A DNA stretch of 42,713 nt from Azospirillaceae bacterium (GCA_028277115.1 JANQHG010000166.1:1-42713); one strand, 5' to 3'. Shown: positions 15,658-24,461, numbered from the stretch's first letter. The notes: a model not told the origin generated them from the letters alone. Program-made: numbers and translations.

Positions 15658-17597
15658 TCCCCGAGCCCCATCTGGATATAGCCGGTCGGGCAGACGTCGT
15701 GGCAGACATGGCAACCGATACACAAAATGTAGTCGGTCTCGACATAGCGGCCCATCATCCGCTCGGCCTTCGGCACCCGGGCGACCGCCTGCTGCGGGCA
15801 GAACACGACGCAGTTGTCGCATTCGATGCACAGCCCGCAGCTCATGCAACGCTTGGCCTCGGCGGCCGCCTCGGCCTCGGCGAGCGGCGACAGGCGCTCA
15901 CCGAAATCGCCCAGCACCTGGTCGCCCGCGACCTCGCGCTCGCGCCGGTGGTGGCGCGCGGTCGGCGGGAAATGGCCGAGGAACAGGGCCTCGTGCGGGA
16001 TGATCTCGTGCGCCGAGCGGTCTTCGTAATTGTGCACGGCAAAGCCGGCGGTGTCGGTGCCGCGGGTCGGGTGATCGACCGTGGTCGGCGCACGGCCGAC
16101 CGCCTCGAGCCGGGCCGCGAGGTCGAAGCGCGGGCCGTCTACTTTGGACCGGCGCGCCGGGGGCCGGCCGGCCAGAAACTGGTCGATGCTGTCGGCGGCG
16201 ATCCGGCCCTGGCCGATCGCCGCGGTCATCAAGCCGGGGCGCACGATATCGCCGCCGACGAAATGGCCGGACCGGCCGGGCACCGCCTGCTGGCGGTCGG
16301 CGTTGATCAGCCCCTGGCCGTTGTCGAGCGCCTTCAGGTCGCCGAGGTCGCCGGTCTGGCCGATCGCGATCACCAACAGCTGGCACGGCAGATCGAAGGT
16401 GGTGCCGTCGACCGGGATCGGGGTCATGCCGTCCATCTCGCAGCGGCAGAGACGCAGGCCCTTGACCCGGCCCATGTCGTCTTTGAGGACCTCGAGCGGC
16501 ATCACGCCGCCGCGGATCTCAACGCCTTCGCGCTGGACCGCCTCGACCTCGCGCGCCGCCGCCATCATGCGGTCGATCGGGAAGATCGAGGTCAAGGTGA
16601 CGTCCGCGCCCTTGCGCCGCGCGGTGGTCGCGACGTCGTGGGCGATCTGGCCGAGCATCGCGCTCGAGGGTCGGTCCTTGTCGTGCGACTGGGTGACGTG
16701 ACCGAGCCGGCGCGCCACCGCCGCGACGTCGAGCGAGGTGTCGCCGCCGCCGATCACCACGACCTCGCCCGAGACCGAGCGCAGGCGGCCTTCGTTGAAC
16801 GCGCGCAGGAACTCGACGCCGGTGATGCAATTGGCGGCGTCGGCGCCCGGGATCGGCAGGGTCTTGCCGGCCTGGGTGCCGAGCGCCCAGAAGATCGCGT
16901 CGAAGTCGCGTTCGAGATCTTCGATCGTGATGTCGCGGCCGACCCGGGTGTTGAGCCGAACCCCGACCCCGAGCCCGAGGATGCGCTTGATCTCGGCGTC
17001 GAGCACCGGGCGCGGCGTGCGATAGCCCGGGATGCCGTAGCGCAGCATGCCGCCGAGCGCGTCATGGTCGTCGAACAGGGTCACGGTGTGGCCGCGCCGG
17101 CGCAGGTGATAGGCGGCCGACAGCCCGGCCGGCCCGCCGCCGACCACCGCGACCTGCCGCCCGGTCTCGGCGACCGGCTTGGGGAACGCGACCTGATTGG
17201 CGAGCGCCCAATCGCCGATGAAATGCTCGACCGAGTTGATCCCGACGTGGTCGTCGAGTTCGTTTCGGTTGCAGGCGTCCTCGCACGGTGCCGGGCAGAC
17301 CCGGCCCATCACCGCCGGGAACGGGTTGGCCAGGGTGAGCCGGCGGAACGCGTACTCCTGCCAGGCCAGACCGTCGGGCGGGATGTCCTGGCCGCGCACG
17401 ATCGCAAGCCAGCCGCGGACATCGTGGCCCGACGGGCAGGCGCCCTGGCACGGCGACGCCTTGTGGACGTAGGCCGGGCATTTGTGGGACGCGCCGGCCT
17501 TGAATATCTCGTCCTGCCACACCACCGGGCGATGATCGCCATCGACGTAGCGTCGGAAGGTCTGGGCGTCCGGCGGCGCTGCGGCGGTCGCGGTCAT
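15654..17597 (-). CDS. dsrL: DsrL, NAD(P)H:acceptor oxidoreductase of the oxidative Dsr pathway
   Basis: A 647-residue iron-sulfur flavoprotein. Order: N-terminal Cys groups (Cys40, 50, 54 and 101, 105, 109), as in GltD-type proteins; an FAD site AVVGGGPAGLSAAYHL (150-165); a second dinucleotide site VVVIGGGDTSLD; and a C-terminal domain with two [4Fe-4S] motifs (CMSCGLCIECDNCVVFC and CIGCHVCHDVC). DsrL takes electrons from DsrAB and reduces NAD(P)+; its presence with dsrEFH marks the sulfur-oxidizing direction. A 103-bp spacer without a gene separates it from dsrK. Confidence 0.96.
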   Translation of the reverse strand: MTATAAAPPDAQTFRRYVDGDHRPVVWQDEIFKAGASHKCPAYVHKASPCQGACPSGHDVRGWLAIVRGQDIPPDGLAWQEYAFRRLTLANPFPAVMGRVCPAPCEDACNRNELDDHVGINSVEHFIGDWALANQVAFPKPVAETGRQVAVVGGGPAGLSAAYHLRRRGHTVTLFDDHDALGGMLRYGIPGYRTPRPVLDAEIKRILGLGVGVRLNTRVGRDITIEDLERDFDAIFWALGTQAGKTLPIPGADAANCITGVEFLRAFNEGRLRSVSGEVVVIGGGDTSLDVAAVARRLGHVTQSHDKDRPSSAMLGQIAHDVATTARRKGADVTLTSIFPIDRMMAAAREVEAVQREGVEIRGGVMPLEVLKDDMGRVKGLRLCRCEMDGMTPIPVDGTTFDLPCQLLVIAIGQTGDLGDLKALDNGQGLINADRQQAVPGRSGHFVGGDIVRPGLMTAAIGQGRIAADSIDQFLAGRPPARRSKVDGPRFDLAARLEAVGRAPTTVDHPTRGTDTAGFAVHNYEDRSAHEIIPHEALFLGHFPPTARHHRREREVAGDQVLGDFGERLSPLAEAEAAAEAKRCMSCGLCIECDNCVVFCPQQAVARVPKAERMMGRYVETDYILCIGCHVCHDVCPTGYIQMGLGE

Positions 17598-17700
17598 GCG
17601 GTCGATCTCCCTTCGAATGCGTCGTCAACCCGTATTCGGAGGGTCGGCGTGCGGCCGACCCGGGCGCGCGGGACGCGCACCCTCCGTGGCCCGCGGCCGC

Positions 17701-19200
17701 TCATGCGCCGGCCCCGAGGCGGAGCGCCTTGCCGATCAGCTGATGCAGCGACACCACCATCTCCATCTCGAAGCCGTAGTGCGGCAGCACCGCGGTGAAC
17801 TGGCTTTTACAGATCGCGCACATCGCGACCATGTGCGTGACGCCGTCGTCCTCGACGACCTGGCGCAACGCTTCGGCGCGCGGCTTGGTCCCCTTGATCC
17901 GCAGGTCCATCAACTCGTCGGTCAGAAGCCCGCCGCCGCCGCCGCAACAGAACGTCTTGTCCTTGACCGTCGAAGGGTGCATTTCGACGAAGGTCGGCAC
18001 GCACGCCGCGAGCAGCTCGCGCGGCAGGCTGAACTGGCCGCCCGGGCGGTCGCCGAGCCGGGCGGCACGCGCGACGTTGCAGCTGTCGTGCATGGTCGCG
18101 ACCACCCCTGCGTTGGCGTCGCGGTCGAGCTTGACCGCGCCGCGGCTGACCAGATCATGGGTGACCTCGATGATGTGCTGGGGCACCGGGTAGCGCGGAT
18201 CAAGGAAGTCCCACGGGCCCGCAAAGGTGTTGAGGAACGAGTAGGCAACCCGCCAAGCGTGCCCGCACTCGCCGAACACCAGCCGTTTGACCCCGAGATC
18301 GAGCGCCGCCTCGCGGATCCGGCTGGCGACCTTGTGCATCTGGTCGTACGACCCGATGAACAACGCGAAGTTCGCCGCCTCCGAAGCATGGCTGCTGATG
18401 GTCCAGTTGATCCCGGCCTGGTGGAAAATCTTGGCGTAACCGATCAGCCCGTCGACATGGGGTTCGGCGAAGAAATCCGCCGACGGCGTGACCAACAGGA
18501 CGTCGGCACCCTTGACGTCGAGCGGGAACTTGACCGGTACCCCGGTGTCCTCGAGCACGTCTTCTTCCAGACCCTCGAGCGTGTTGCGCAGGGCAGCGGC
18601 GGACAGGCCGAGGTTGTTGCCCTTGTCATGGACCTTGGTGATGACTTCGTTGGTGTATTTTTGCCCCTTGCCGATCACGTCCATGATATCGCGGGCGGCC
18701 ATCGAGATTTCCGCGGTATCGATGCCGTACGGGCAAAAGACCGAGCAGCGCCGGCATTGCGAGCATTGGTGGAAATAGTTGTACCACTCATCGAGCACGT
18801 CTTCGGTCAGCGGCCGCGCCCCGGCGAGATTGCCGAGCCACTTGCCCGCGGTGGTATAATGATGGCGGAACACGCTGCGCAGCAGGTCCTGGCGCGCGAC
18901 CGGCATGTTGTAGGGATCGGCGGTGCCGAGGAAATAGTGGCATTTATCGTGGCAGGCGCCGCATTTGACGCAGATGTCGAGGAACACCTGGAGCGATTGA
19001 TAACGCGCGACCAGCTCGCCAAGGCGCGCGACCGCGACCTCCTGCCAGCCGTCGACCAACTCGCCCGGAAAGCCGAGCGGCTCCTGGTGGCTGGGCTTGG
19101 CCGGGTGGGACCGGCAGTCGCGCATCGCGCCGGGGACCGGCCGCGGCGGCCGATCGGCGGCAAGGTCCGGACTGAGCGTGGGAACAGCGTAGGCGGTCAT
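17701..19200 (-). CDS. dsrK: DsrK, HdrD-like iron-sulfur catalytic subunit
   Basis: A 499-residue cytoplasmic protein. It has two ferredoxin-type motifs (CVKCGACHDKC, 77-87; CSQCRRCSVFC, 146-156) and the CCG-domain cysteines of HdrD (MHDSCN, FCCGGGGG, and CAICKSQ near the C-terminus), which bind a catalytic [4Fe-4S] centre. DsrK is the proposed site where the DsrC disulfide/trisulfide or persulfide is handled. It lies between dsrM and dsrL in standard order, 24 nt downstream of dsrM. No truncation is visible. Confidence 0.96.
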   Translation of the reverse strand: MTAYAVPTLSPDLAADRPPRPVPGAMRDCRSHPAKPSHQEPLGFPGELVDGWQEVAVARLGELVARYQSLQVFLDICVKCGACHDKCHYFLGTADPYNMPVARQDLLRSVFRHHYTTAGKWLGNLAGARPLTEDVLDEWYNYFHQCSQCRRCSVFCPYGIDTAEISMAARDIMDVIGKGQKYTNEVITKVHDKGNNLGLSAAALRNTLEGLEEDVLEDTGVPVKFPLDVKGADVLLVTPSADFFAEPHVDGLIGYAKIFHQAGINWTISSHASEAANFALFIGSYDQMHKVASRIREAALDLGVKRLVFGECGHAWRVAYSFLNTFAGPWDFLDPRYPVPQHIIEVTHDLVSRGAVKLDRDANAGVVATMHDSCNVARAARLGDRPGGQFSLPRELLAACVPTFVEMHPSTVKDKTFCCGGGGGLLTDELMDLRIKGTKPRAEALRQVVEDDGVTHMVAMCAICKSQFTAVLPHYGFEMEMVVSLHQLIGKALRLGAGA

Positions 19201-19224
19201 CTTGGCAACGGGCCTCTCGTCCGG

Positions 19225-19965
19225 TCAGCGGGGGCGCAGGTCATCGAGCGGGCGGGCCCACGAGACCAGGTGGCGGCGTTCGCGCGCGTTGTCGCACTGG
19301 GCGCGGGTCGGGCTGAAGAACACGCCCGCCATGTGCAGAAGCTTGGAAAACGGTGCGACCGCCATCAGGACCGCGGCGAGCACGAGGTGCAGCACCAACA
19401 CCGGGTCGTCGGGCAGCGGTGCCGGGGCGAACCGCCACAGGCCGGCGAGAAAGATCTTCAGCCCCATGATGTCGGCCGGCGCCGCCAGGGTCATGACCAG
19501 GCCGGTCGCGCCGATCGCGAGCAGCAGCACCAGGACCGCGAGATCGGTCGCCCGGGTGATCATCCGGACCGAGGGCAGGAACAGCCGGCGCGCCAGCAGC
19601 CCGGCGAGCCCGACCATCATCGCGCCGGCGCCGAGCACGCCGAGCGGCTGGATCGCCTCGATCGGCCACGGTACCGGGTTCAGGACATAGCGCAGATGGC
19701 GCAGCAGCACGAGCGCGAGCCCGGCGTGGAACAGGGCCGACAGCGCCCACAACACCTTGTCGGCGCGGAACAGGCTCTCGAACAGCAAGACCTCGCGCGC
19801 CAGCCGCCCGGCAGCGCCGAGCCGGGTCAACGGCGCCGGCGTGGTCGGGATGCGCAAGGGCGCCGGGGTCGCGGCATAGACCCAGACCTTGTTGGCAAGA
19901 CCGAGCACCAACACCCCGACCGCAAAGACCAACAGCGTGCCCACCACCGCGTCGAAAAAAGACAT
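19225..19965 (-). CDS. dsrM: DsrM, cytochrome b membrane subunit
   Basis: A NarI-like integral membrane protein of 246 residues with about five to six hydrophobic helices. It starts MSFFDAVVGTLLVFAVGVLV and contains a VLVLHLVLAAVLMAV helix and a late FSKLLHMAGVFF helix. Histidines in these helices are candidates for haem b ligands. It exchanges electrons with the quinone pool and with DsrK. I chose the ATG at 19965: a GGGGG ribosome site precedes it and the first helix begins there. A start at 19989 would add eight residues. Confidence 0.92.
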   Translation of the reverse strand: MSFFDAVVGTLLVFAVGVLVLGLANKVWVYAATPAPLRIPTTPAPLTRLGAAGRLAREVLLFESLFRADKVLWALSALFHAGLALVLLRHLRYVLNPVPWPIEAIQPLGVLGAGAMMVGLAGLLARRLFLPSVRMITRATDLAVLVLLLAIGATGLVMTLAAPADIMGLKIFLAGLWRFAPAPLPDDPVLVLHLVLAAVLMAVAPFSKLLHMAGVFFSPTRAQCDNARERRHLVSWARPLDDLRPR

Positions 19966-20055
19966 CACGCCCCCAAAGACTGCCCCCATGCGAAAACAAG
20001 ACCTCGCGGTCCCCGGACCCGCTGGCGTGCCCGGGGATCTCGAGAGGCGGTCCGG

Positions 20056-20388
20056 TCAGACGCAGCCGGTCGGTTTCGGCAAGCCGGCGATCTTGCACGC
20101 CTGCTTCGCCGGGCCGTACGGGAACAGCTCGTACAGATACTTGTTGTTGCCCTTCTCCGCCCCGAGCCGCTTGCCCATCGCCTTGGTCAGGACGCGGATC
20201 GCCGGGGCGATCTGGAATTCCTGGTAGTATTCACGCAAGAAATTGACCACTTCCCAGTGTTCCGGGGTCATGGTCAGGTCTTCGGTCTGGGCGATGTGGT
20301 TGGCGAGGTCTTCGCTCCATTGCCCGATATCTTCCAGGAACCCTTCCTCGTCATGCTCGATGCTGGTGCCGTTGAACTGATAGGCCAT
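20056..20388 (-). CDS. dsrC: DsrC, sulfur-carrying protein
   Basis: This 110-residue protein of the DsrC/TusE family ends in the swinging arm with both essential cysteines, Cys98 and the penultimate Cys109 (PTGCV), spaced by ten residues. True DsrC has both; TusE has only the last. It carries sulfane sulfur to DsrAB and the product interacts with DsrK. A near-perfect AAAGGAGGA ribosome site lies before the ATG, fitting high expression. It is 90 nt upstream of dsrM. Confidence 0.97.
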   Translation of the reverse strand: MAYQFNGTSIEHDEEGFLEDIGQWSEDLANHIAQTEDLTMTPEHWEVVNFLREYYQEFQIAPAIRVLTKAMGKRLGAEKGNNKYLYELFPYGPAKQACKIAGLPKPTGCV

Positions 20389-20483
20389 TGTTTCCTCCTT
20401 TATTCAGCTCTTGTGGCTGGGATGGCTCTTACGAGTCCCTTCCCGACCGGCCTGTCGGCCATATGGGGGACGGTGCCCCCTTG

Positions 20484-20563
20484 AGTGGGGTCCAGGGGGC
20501 AACCCCTGGTCGGGGGGTGTCGGGGGGTGAACCCCCCTGACCTTGGGGGCGCCAGCCCCCAAA
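20484..20563. repeat. GC-rich palindromic repeat element, copy 2
   Basis: C/G palindromes between dsrH and dsrC. The stretch is an inverted copy of 9325-9401: both share, on opposite strands, gaccttgggggcg and a block read as tggggtccaggggg. This copy has about 20 extra bases (gtgtcggggggtgaaccccc region). It sits inside the dsr operon and could form strong hairpins in the mRNA between dsrEFH and dsrC, perhaps tuning segmental stability. Confidence 0.75.
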
Positions 20564-20590
20564 TCGGCGGACCGTCCGTCCGCCCCCGTC

Positions 20591-20893
20591 CTAGAGCCAG
20601 GCCTGGACGCTCGACGCCTTCTCGGTCAGATCGACGAAGCCGCCGTAATCGACTGGCCGGACCCCGGCGATCAGCCGATCGGTGCCGAGGCCGCGCGCGG
20701 CCAGGTCCGGCTCCAGGACGTGGACCGCAAAGGTCCCGGCGGCACCGGTCATGGTGTCGGTCACCGCGGTGCCGGTCAGCGCGGCGTAGACCGCGTCTTC
20801 GTACAACAAGATCGCCGACCCCGGCTTGGCGTGCTTGAGGCAGGCGTCCAGGTTCTTGCGTTCGAACGGGGATTTGTTGACCAGGTGCAGCAT
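20591..20893 (-). CDS. dsrH: DsrH, sulfurtransferase subunit
   Basis: A 100-residue DsrH/TusB-family protein beginning MLHLVNKSPFERKNLDACL, with Cys18 and the ILLYEDAVYAA segment typical of the family. It forms the alpha2-beta2-gamma2 complex with DsrE and DsrF that relays persulfide sulfur to DsrC. It follows dsrF by 13 nt, in standard order. Confidence 0.95.
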   Translation of the reverse strand: MLHLVNKSPFERKNLDACLKHAKPGSAILLYEDAVYAALTGTAVTDTMTGAAGTFAVHVLEPDLAARGLGTDRLIAGVRPVDYGGFVDLTEKASSVQAWL

Positions 20894-20906
20894 TGGATCG
20901 GCCTCC

Positions 20907-21308
20907 TCATGCGCTCAACACGACATCCATTTCGGCCATCAGCTCGGTCATCGCTGCGCGCCCGATCACCTCGACCGGGATCACCAAGTCGGCGGCGGCG
21001 AGCCCGCGGTCGTCGAGCGACTCCTGCTCGACGTAGATTTTCTCGATGCCGTAGCCCTCGAGCGCGCGATAGGTCTTGGAGAAGTCCTTCATCTCGAGCC
21101 GGCCGGGGTCCTGGTTCTTTTTCAACTGGAACACACCGTCGTCGAGAAAGGCGACATGGACGTCTTGTTCAAACATTGCCGAGATCAGCACCATCTCGAG
21201 CACTTCAAGCGCGTAGACGGTGCCGTGCGGTGCCTTGCGGTTCACGTACATGAACCGCTTGACCACCTGCTCTCCGGCAGCGGGATCGGTTTCGGTGAGA
21301 TCGGTCAT
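20907..21308 (-). CDS. dsrF: DsrF, sulfurtransferase subunit
   Basis: A 133-residue DsrF/TusC-family protein with FMYVNRKAPHGTVYALEVLE near the N-terminus and a VHVAFLDDGVFQL core strand. It contains no cysteine, which fits a structural partner role in DsrEFH rather than sulfur transfer. The spacing is 15 nt from dsrE and 13 nt to dsrH. Confidence 0.94.
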   Translation of the reverse strand: MTDLTETDPAAGEQVVKRFMYVNRKAPHGTVYALEVLEMVLISAMFEQDVHVAFLDDGVFQLKKNQDPGRLEMKDFSKTYRALEGYGIEKIYVEQESLDDRGLAAADLVIPVEVIGRAAMTELMAEMDVVLSA

Positions 21309-21323
21309 TTGGAGCTCATATCC

Positions 21324-21683
21324 TCAATCGCCGAAAACGACGGTGCGGTCGGCATCGATGCAGGACTCGATCAATTGTCCGAGCCCGGTGATCCGGAACC
21401 CGGGCGCGATCACCTCTTCGGTAATGCCGCGGCGCAGGCCGGCGGCGACGCAGATCGCAAGATCGACCGGGTGTTGCTCGGCCAGGCCGGCCCAGCGCTT
21501 GACGATGTGGCGGTCGTCCGACTGCGGCGCGACGAACCGGCTGCCGTTGAAGACGCCGTCATAGTAGAAAAACACGCGCAAGACTTGGTGACCCTTGTCC
21601 AGCGCATGCTTGACGAACTGGTAGGCCGAATCTGCCGCCTGATGATTGTACGGTCCTTCATTGACCACGATCGCGTATTTCAT
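21324..21683 (-). CDS. dsrE: DsrE, catalytic sulfurtransferase subunit
   Basis: A 119-residue DsrE/TusD-family protein. The catalytic cysteine is at residue 78 in AICVAAGLRRGI, the same number as in the well-studied Allochromatium DsrE. The N-terminus KYAIVVNEGPYNHQAADSAY is typical. It binds persulfide sulfur and passes it to DsrC. DsrE, F and H together separate sulfur oxidizers from sulfate reducers. Confidence 0.96.
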   Translation of the reverse strand: MKYAIVVNEGPYNHQAADSAYQFVKHALDKGHQVLRVFFYYDGVFNGSRFVAPQSDDRHIVKRWAGLAEQHPVDLAICVAAGLRRGITEEVIAPGFRITGLGQLIESCIDADRTVVFGD

Positions 21684-21713
21684 CTGGTGGCGTCCTTTTC
21701 TTGGTCATGACCA

Positions 21714-21785
21714 TGTCGGGGCTGTCGCCCCGACCTACGGGGGCAAGAGGGCCGTAGGCCGTAGGTCGGGGCAACCGCCCCGACA
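21714..21785. repeat. Large inverted repeat between dsrE and dsrB
   Basis: Two 25-nt arms (21714-21738 and 21761-21785) are reverse complements except for a 4-nt centre. Each arm is itself a small hairpin, tcggggc-nnnn-gccccga. The arm core gtaggtcggggc recurs as gtaggttggggc at 42624-42635. It is a dispersed palindromic element; in the transcript it would fold into a cruciform-like structure in the dsrB-dsrE spacer. Confidence 0.8.
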
Positions 21786-21791
21786 TTCCGA

Positions 21792-22862
21792 CTAAAAATA
21801 CAGCTGAGCCGACGCGTTCAGGCTGGCACGGGCGCCGCGCCAGTTATCGACGTGGTATTTGGTGAACGGCATTTCGGTGAGTTCGAAGAACCGCGGCCAG
21901 CCGATCCGCCCGACCCATTCGCTTAAACGTTCCCAGGGCCGGCCGCCCTCCTTGTAGGCCGCGAGGACTTTCACGACGATCTCGGTGACTTCCGGCCACC
22001 GCGGCGGATTGTTGGGCAGCCCGGCGGCGACCAGCTTGTGCAGGGTCGGGCGCGAGCGGGTCGAGGAGTGCTTGCCGCCGACCCAGATCGCGAGCTTGCT
22101 GTGCTCCGGGTCGTTGATCTGCATCGGTGGGCACGGCGGGAAGCAGCCGCCGCAGCACACGCATTTGCGTTCGTCGATCTCCAGGCTCGGCTTGCCGTTG
22201 ACCACCGCCGGGCGGATCGCGGCGACCGGGCAGCGCGCGACCACCGCCGGGCGCTCGCACATCTTGGCGACCAGGTCGTGGTTGATCACCGGCGGCTTGG
22301 TGTGCTGGACGTTGATCGCGATGTCGCCCTGGCCGCCGCAGTTGATCTGGCAGCACGAGGTCGTGATCTTGACCTTGTTCGGCATCTCTTCTTGGACGAA
22401 CTCGGCGTGCAGCACGTCCATCAGCGACTTGACCACGCCCGAGGCGTCGGTCGCCGGGATGTCGCAGTGGAGCCAGCCCTGGGTGTGCGAGATCATCGAC
22501 ACCGAATTGCCGGTACCGCCGACCGGATAGCCCTCGGCCTCGAGCCGCGCGATCAGCGGCGCGACCTTGGCCTCGGCATCGACCATGAACTCGACGTTGT
22601 TGCGCGTGGTGAAGCGCAGGTGACCGTCGGCATGGGCGTCCGCGATGTCGCAGAGCGCGCGGATGGTGCCGACATCCATCTGGCGTTGGGTGCCGGCGCG
22701 CACGGTCCAGACCGCTTCGCCGCTTGCGGCGACGTGGTGGAGCACGCCCGGGCGCAGCCGGTCGTGCCACTTCCACTGGCCGTAGTTGCGGGCGAGCAGC
22801 GGGTGCAGGTGTGGGCGCGGATCGGGCACGCCATGTTCGACGGGGCGACGCAGCTGGGCCAA
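21792..22862 (-). CDS. dsrB: DsrB, dissimilatory sulfite reductase beta subunit
   Basis: A 356-residue protein with LHPLLARNYGQWKWHD near the N-terminus, the SCCQINCGGQG iron-sulfur/sirohaem segment and the inserted ferredoxin motif CVCCGGCFPPCPP. With DsrA it forms the alpha2-beta2 enzyme that interconverts sulfite and DsrC-bound sulfur; in this gene setting it runs oxidatively. The best start is a TTG at 22862, with GGAGG five bases ahead; there is no in-frame ATG before conserved sequence. The first 14 residues (MAQLRRPVEHGVPD) are unlike most DsrB N-termini. It is 52 nt from dsrA. Confidence 0.96.
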   Translation of the reverse strand: MAQLRRPVEHGVPDPRPHLHPLLARNYGQWKWHDRLRPGVLHHVAASGEAVWTVRAGTQRQMDVGTIRALCDIADAHADGHLRFTTRNNVEFMVDAEAKVAPLIARLEAEGYPVGGTGNSVSMISHTQGWLHCDIPATDASGVVKSLMDVLHAEFVQEEMPNKVKITTSCCQINCGGQGDIAINVQHTKPPVINHDLVAKMCERPAVVARCPVAAIRPAVVNGKPSLEIDERKCVCCGGCFPPCPPMQINDPEHSKLAIWVGGKHSSTRSRPTLHKLVAAGLPNNPPRWPEVTEIVVKVLAAYKEGGRPWERLSEWVGRIGWPRFFELTEMPFTKYHVDNWRGARASLNASAQLYF

Positions 22863-22914
22863 CCTTTCCTCCCTCGGTCTTGGGTTCGACGTGTCGCGGC
22901 GCGGGCTCGGCGGC

Positions 22915-24192
22915 TCAGTCGGCCGCCTGCGGCGCGCGCGCGGTCGCCTTGGCCGCTTGGCGGGCCCGCCACTTCGCGACCTCGTCGTCCCAGTCGTCGG
23001 TCCGGACGTAGGAGTTGGTCCGCGGGTGGATCACCATGTTGGGGTCGGGGTCGATGCCGAGGCCCTCGAGGAACGGCACCAGGCCGATCCGCTCGATCAT
23101 CTCGCCGATCCGCTCGTGCTCGAGCGCGTTCTCGGCAAAGAAGTCGATGACCCGGGCCGCCAGATCCTTCAGCGCCTCATAGTCCTCGTCGGTCTCCATC
23201 TTCATGAAGGGCACGACGACGCTGCCCATCAAGTCGCCGATCTTGAGCGTGCGCTTGCCGCCGACCAGGACGGTCACCCCGCGCTCGCGCCCGGGCGCCA
23301 GTGCCTTGGTCATCGAATTGATGCAGTGCATACAGCGCACGCAGCTCTTGTTGTCGATCTCCAGCGTGTCGTCGTCGTTGAGCGAGAGCGCCCGGGTCGG
23401 GCACATCGAGATCACCTGGTCGATCATGCCCTTGCGGCCGCGCTCGGCGACGTAGTCCTTGACCTTGTCCTGATCGACCTGGATGTCGTCGCGCCAGGTC
23501 CCGAACACCGCGAAGTCGGAGCGGTGAACCGCGTTGGCGCAGTCGTTGGGACAGCCCGAGAACTTGAACTTGAACTTGTAGGGCAGCGACGGCCGGTGCA
23601 CCTCGTCGAGGAAGGCGTTGACCACGATCCGGGTCGCCTTGGCCTCGTCGTAGCAGGAGTGCTCGCAACGCGCGGCGCCGACGCAGGTCACCGAGGTGCG
23701 CACGCCGGCACCGGCGCCGCCCAGATCGAGCCCGAGCTCCTCATTGACCGCATCGAAGCACGGCTGGACATTGTCGGAGCTGCAGCCCTGCAACATGATG
23801 TCGCCGGTCTGGCCGTGCAGCGCGATCAGACCCGAGCCGTACTGCTCCCAGATGTCGCACAGGCGGCGCAGCAGGTCGGTCTTGTAGTGCGTCGCCGGCG
23901 GCGGGATGATCCGGAGCGTGTGGAACTCCGACGACGCCGGGAACTCTTCGGCGATCTCGGAAAAGCGCGGGATCACGCCGGCGCCATAGCCGATCACGCC
24001 GACCACGCCGCCTTTCCAATAGCCGCGGCGGGTCTGGTAGGACCGCTCGAGCTGGCCGAGCAGGTCCTTCATCATCGGCGCGTGCTGCTTGTCCTCGGCC
24101 GCCGCGAGCCGCTTCAACCCGGCAACGAAACTGGGCCACGGGCCGCTCTCCAGCTGATCGAGCAGCGGCGTCTGAGGCATCTCTTTCGACAT
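22915..24192 (-). CDS. dsrA: DsrA, dissimilatory sulfite reductase alpha subunit
   Basis: A 425-residue protein. The sirohaem-[4Fe-4S] ligands appear as TCVGAARCEHSC (Cys-x5-Cys) and GCPNDCANA (Cys-x3-Cys). The ferredoxin insert follows with CPTRAL and CVRCMHCINSM. The N-terminus, MSKEMPQTPLLDQLESGPWP, is typical. It is the first gene of a 13-gene dsr run that matches the Allochromatium order ABEFHCMKLJOPN. dsrD, a marker of most sulfate reducers, is absent. The C-terminal AAKATARAPQAAD tail is slightly extended. Confidence 0.97.
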   Translation of the reverse strand: MSKEMPQTPLLDQLESGPWPSFVAGLKRLAAAEDKQHAPMMKDLLGQLERSYQTRRGYWKGGVVGVIGYGAGVIPRFSEIAEEFPASSEFHTLRIIPPPATHYKTDLLRRLCDIWEQYGSGLIALHGQTGDIMLQGCSSDNVQPCFDAVNEELGLDLGGAGAGVRTSVTCVGAARCEHSCYDEAKATRIVVNAFLDEVHRPSLPYKFKFKFSGCPNDCANAVHRSDFAVFGTWRDDIQVDQDKVKDYVAERGRKGMIDQVISMCPTRALSLNDDDTLEIDNKSCVRCMHCINSMTKALAPGRERGVTVLVGGKRTLKIGDLMGSVVVPFMKMETDEDYEALKDLAARVIDFFAENALEHERIGEMIERIGLVPFLEGLGIDPDPNMVIHPRTNSYVRTDDWDDEVAKWRARQAAKATARAPQAAD

Positions 24193-24341
24193 GAACCGCG
24201 TTCCTCCCGAACACTTTCCGCATCCCGCCGGATCACAACCCCAGCCCGGCGCCCGAGCCCGCGCCTGGTGCGGTCGGCGGGGCGGTCTCCCGGGGTCGAG
24301 ACCCGTCGGACGGGTCCTTTGATCCGATGGTGTTGCGCGTG

Positions 24342-24389
24342 GGGCGATGCCGGCCCGGGTCGGGTGTCCCGACCGGACCGGCATCGCCC
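24342..24389. promoter_or_regulatory. Near-perfect hairpin upstream of dsrA
   Basis: Arms gggcgatgccgg (24342-24353) and ccggcatcgccc (24378-24389) are perfect complements, and the inner bases (gggtcggg/cccgacc) extend the stem around a tgt loop. It lies about 150 nt before the dsrA ATG, in the 24193-24538 gap that must hold the dsr promoter. A second palindrome, gacccgtc-g-gacgggtc, lies at 24300-24316. They could be a leader structure, an operator or a terminator for either strand; no T-tract follows. Confidence 0.6.
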
Positions 24390-24461
24390 GCGTTTCCTCC
24401 CTGACGCGGCCGCGGTTGGCTCCCCGGCCGGCTTTGGTGCGGGCGTCGCCCGTCACCCCTG

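Noticed and set aside
17596-20484. Plus-strand frame of 962 codons opposite dsrK, dsrM and dsrC
   Set aside because: It is an antisense shadow in a GC-rich genome; the minus-strand products are unmistakable.
22915-24192. Reading the dsr genes as sulfate reduction
   Set aside because: dsrD is absent here while dsrEFH, dsrL, tusA and sqr are present, which indicates the oxidative direction.
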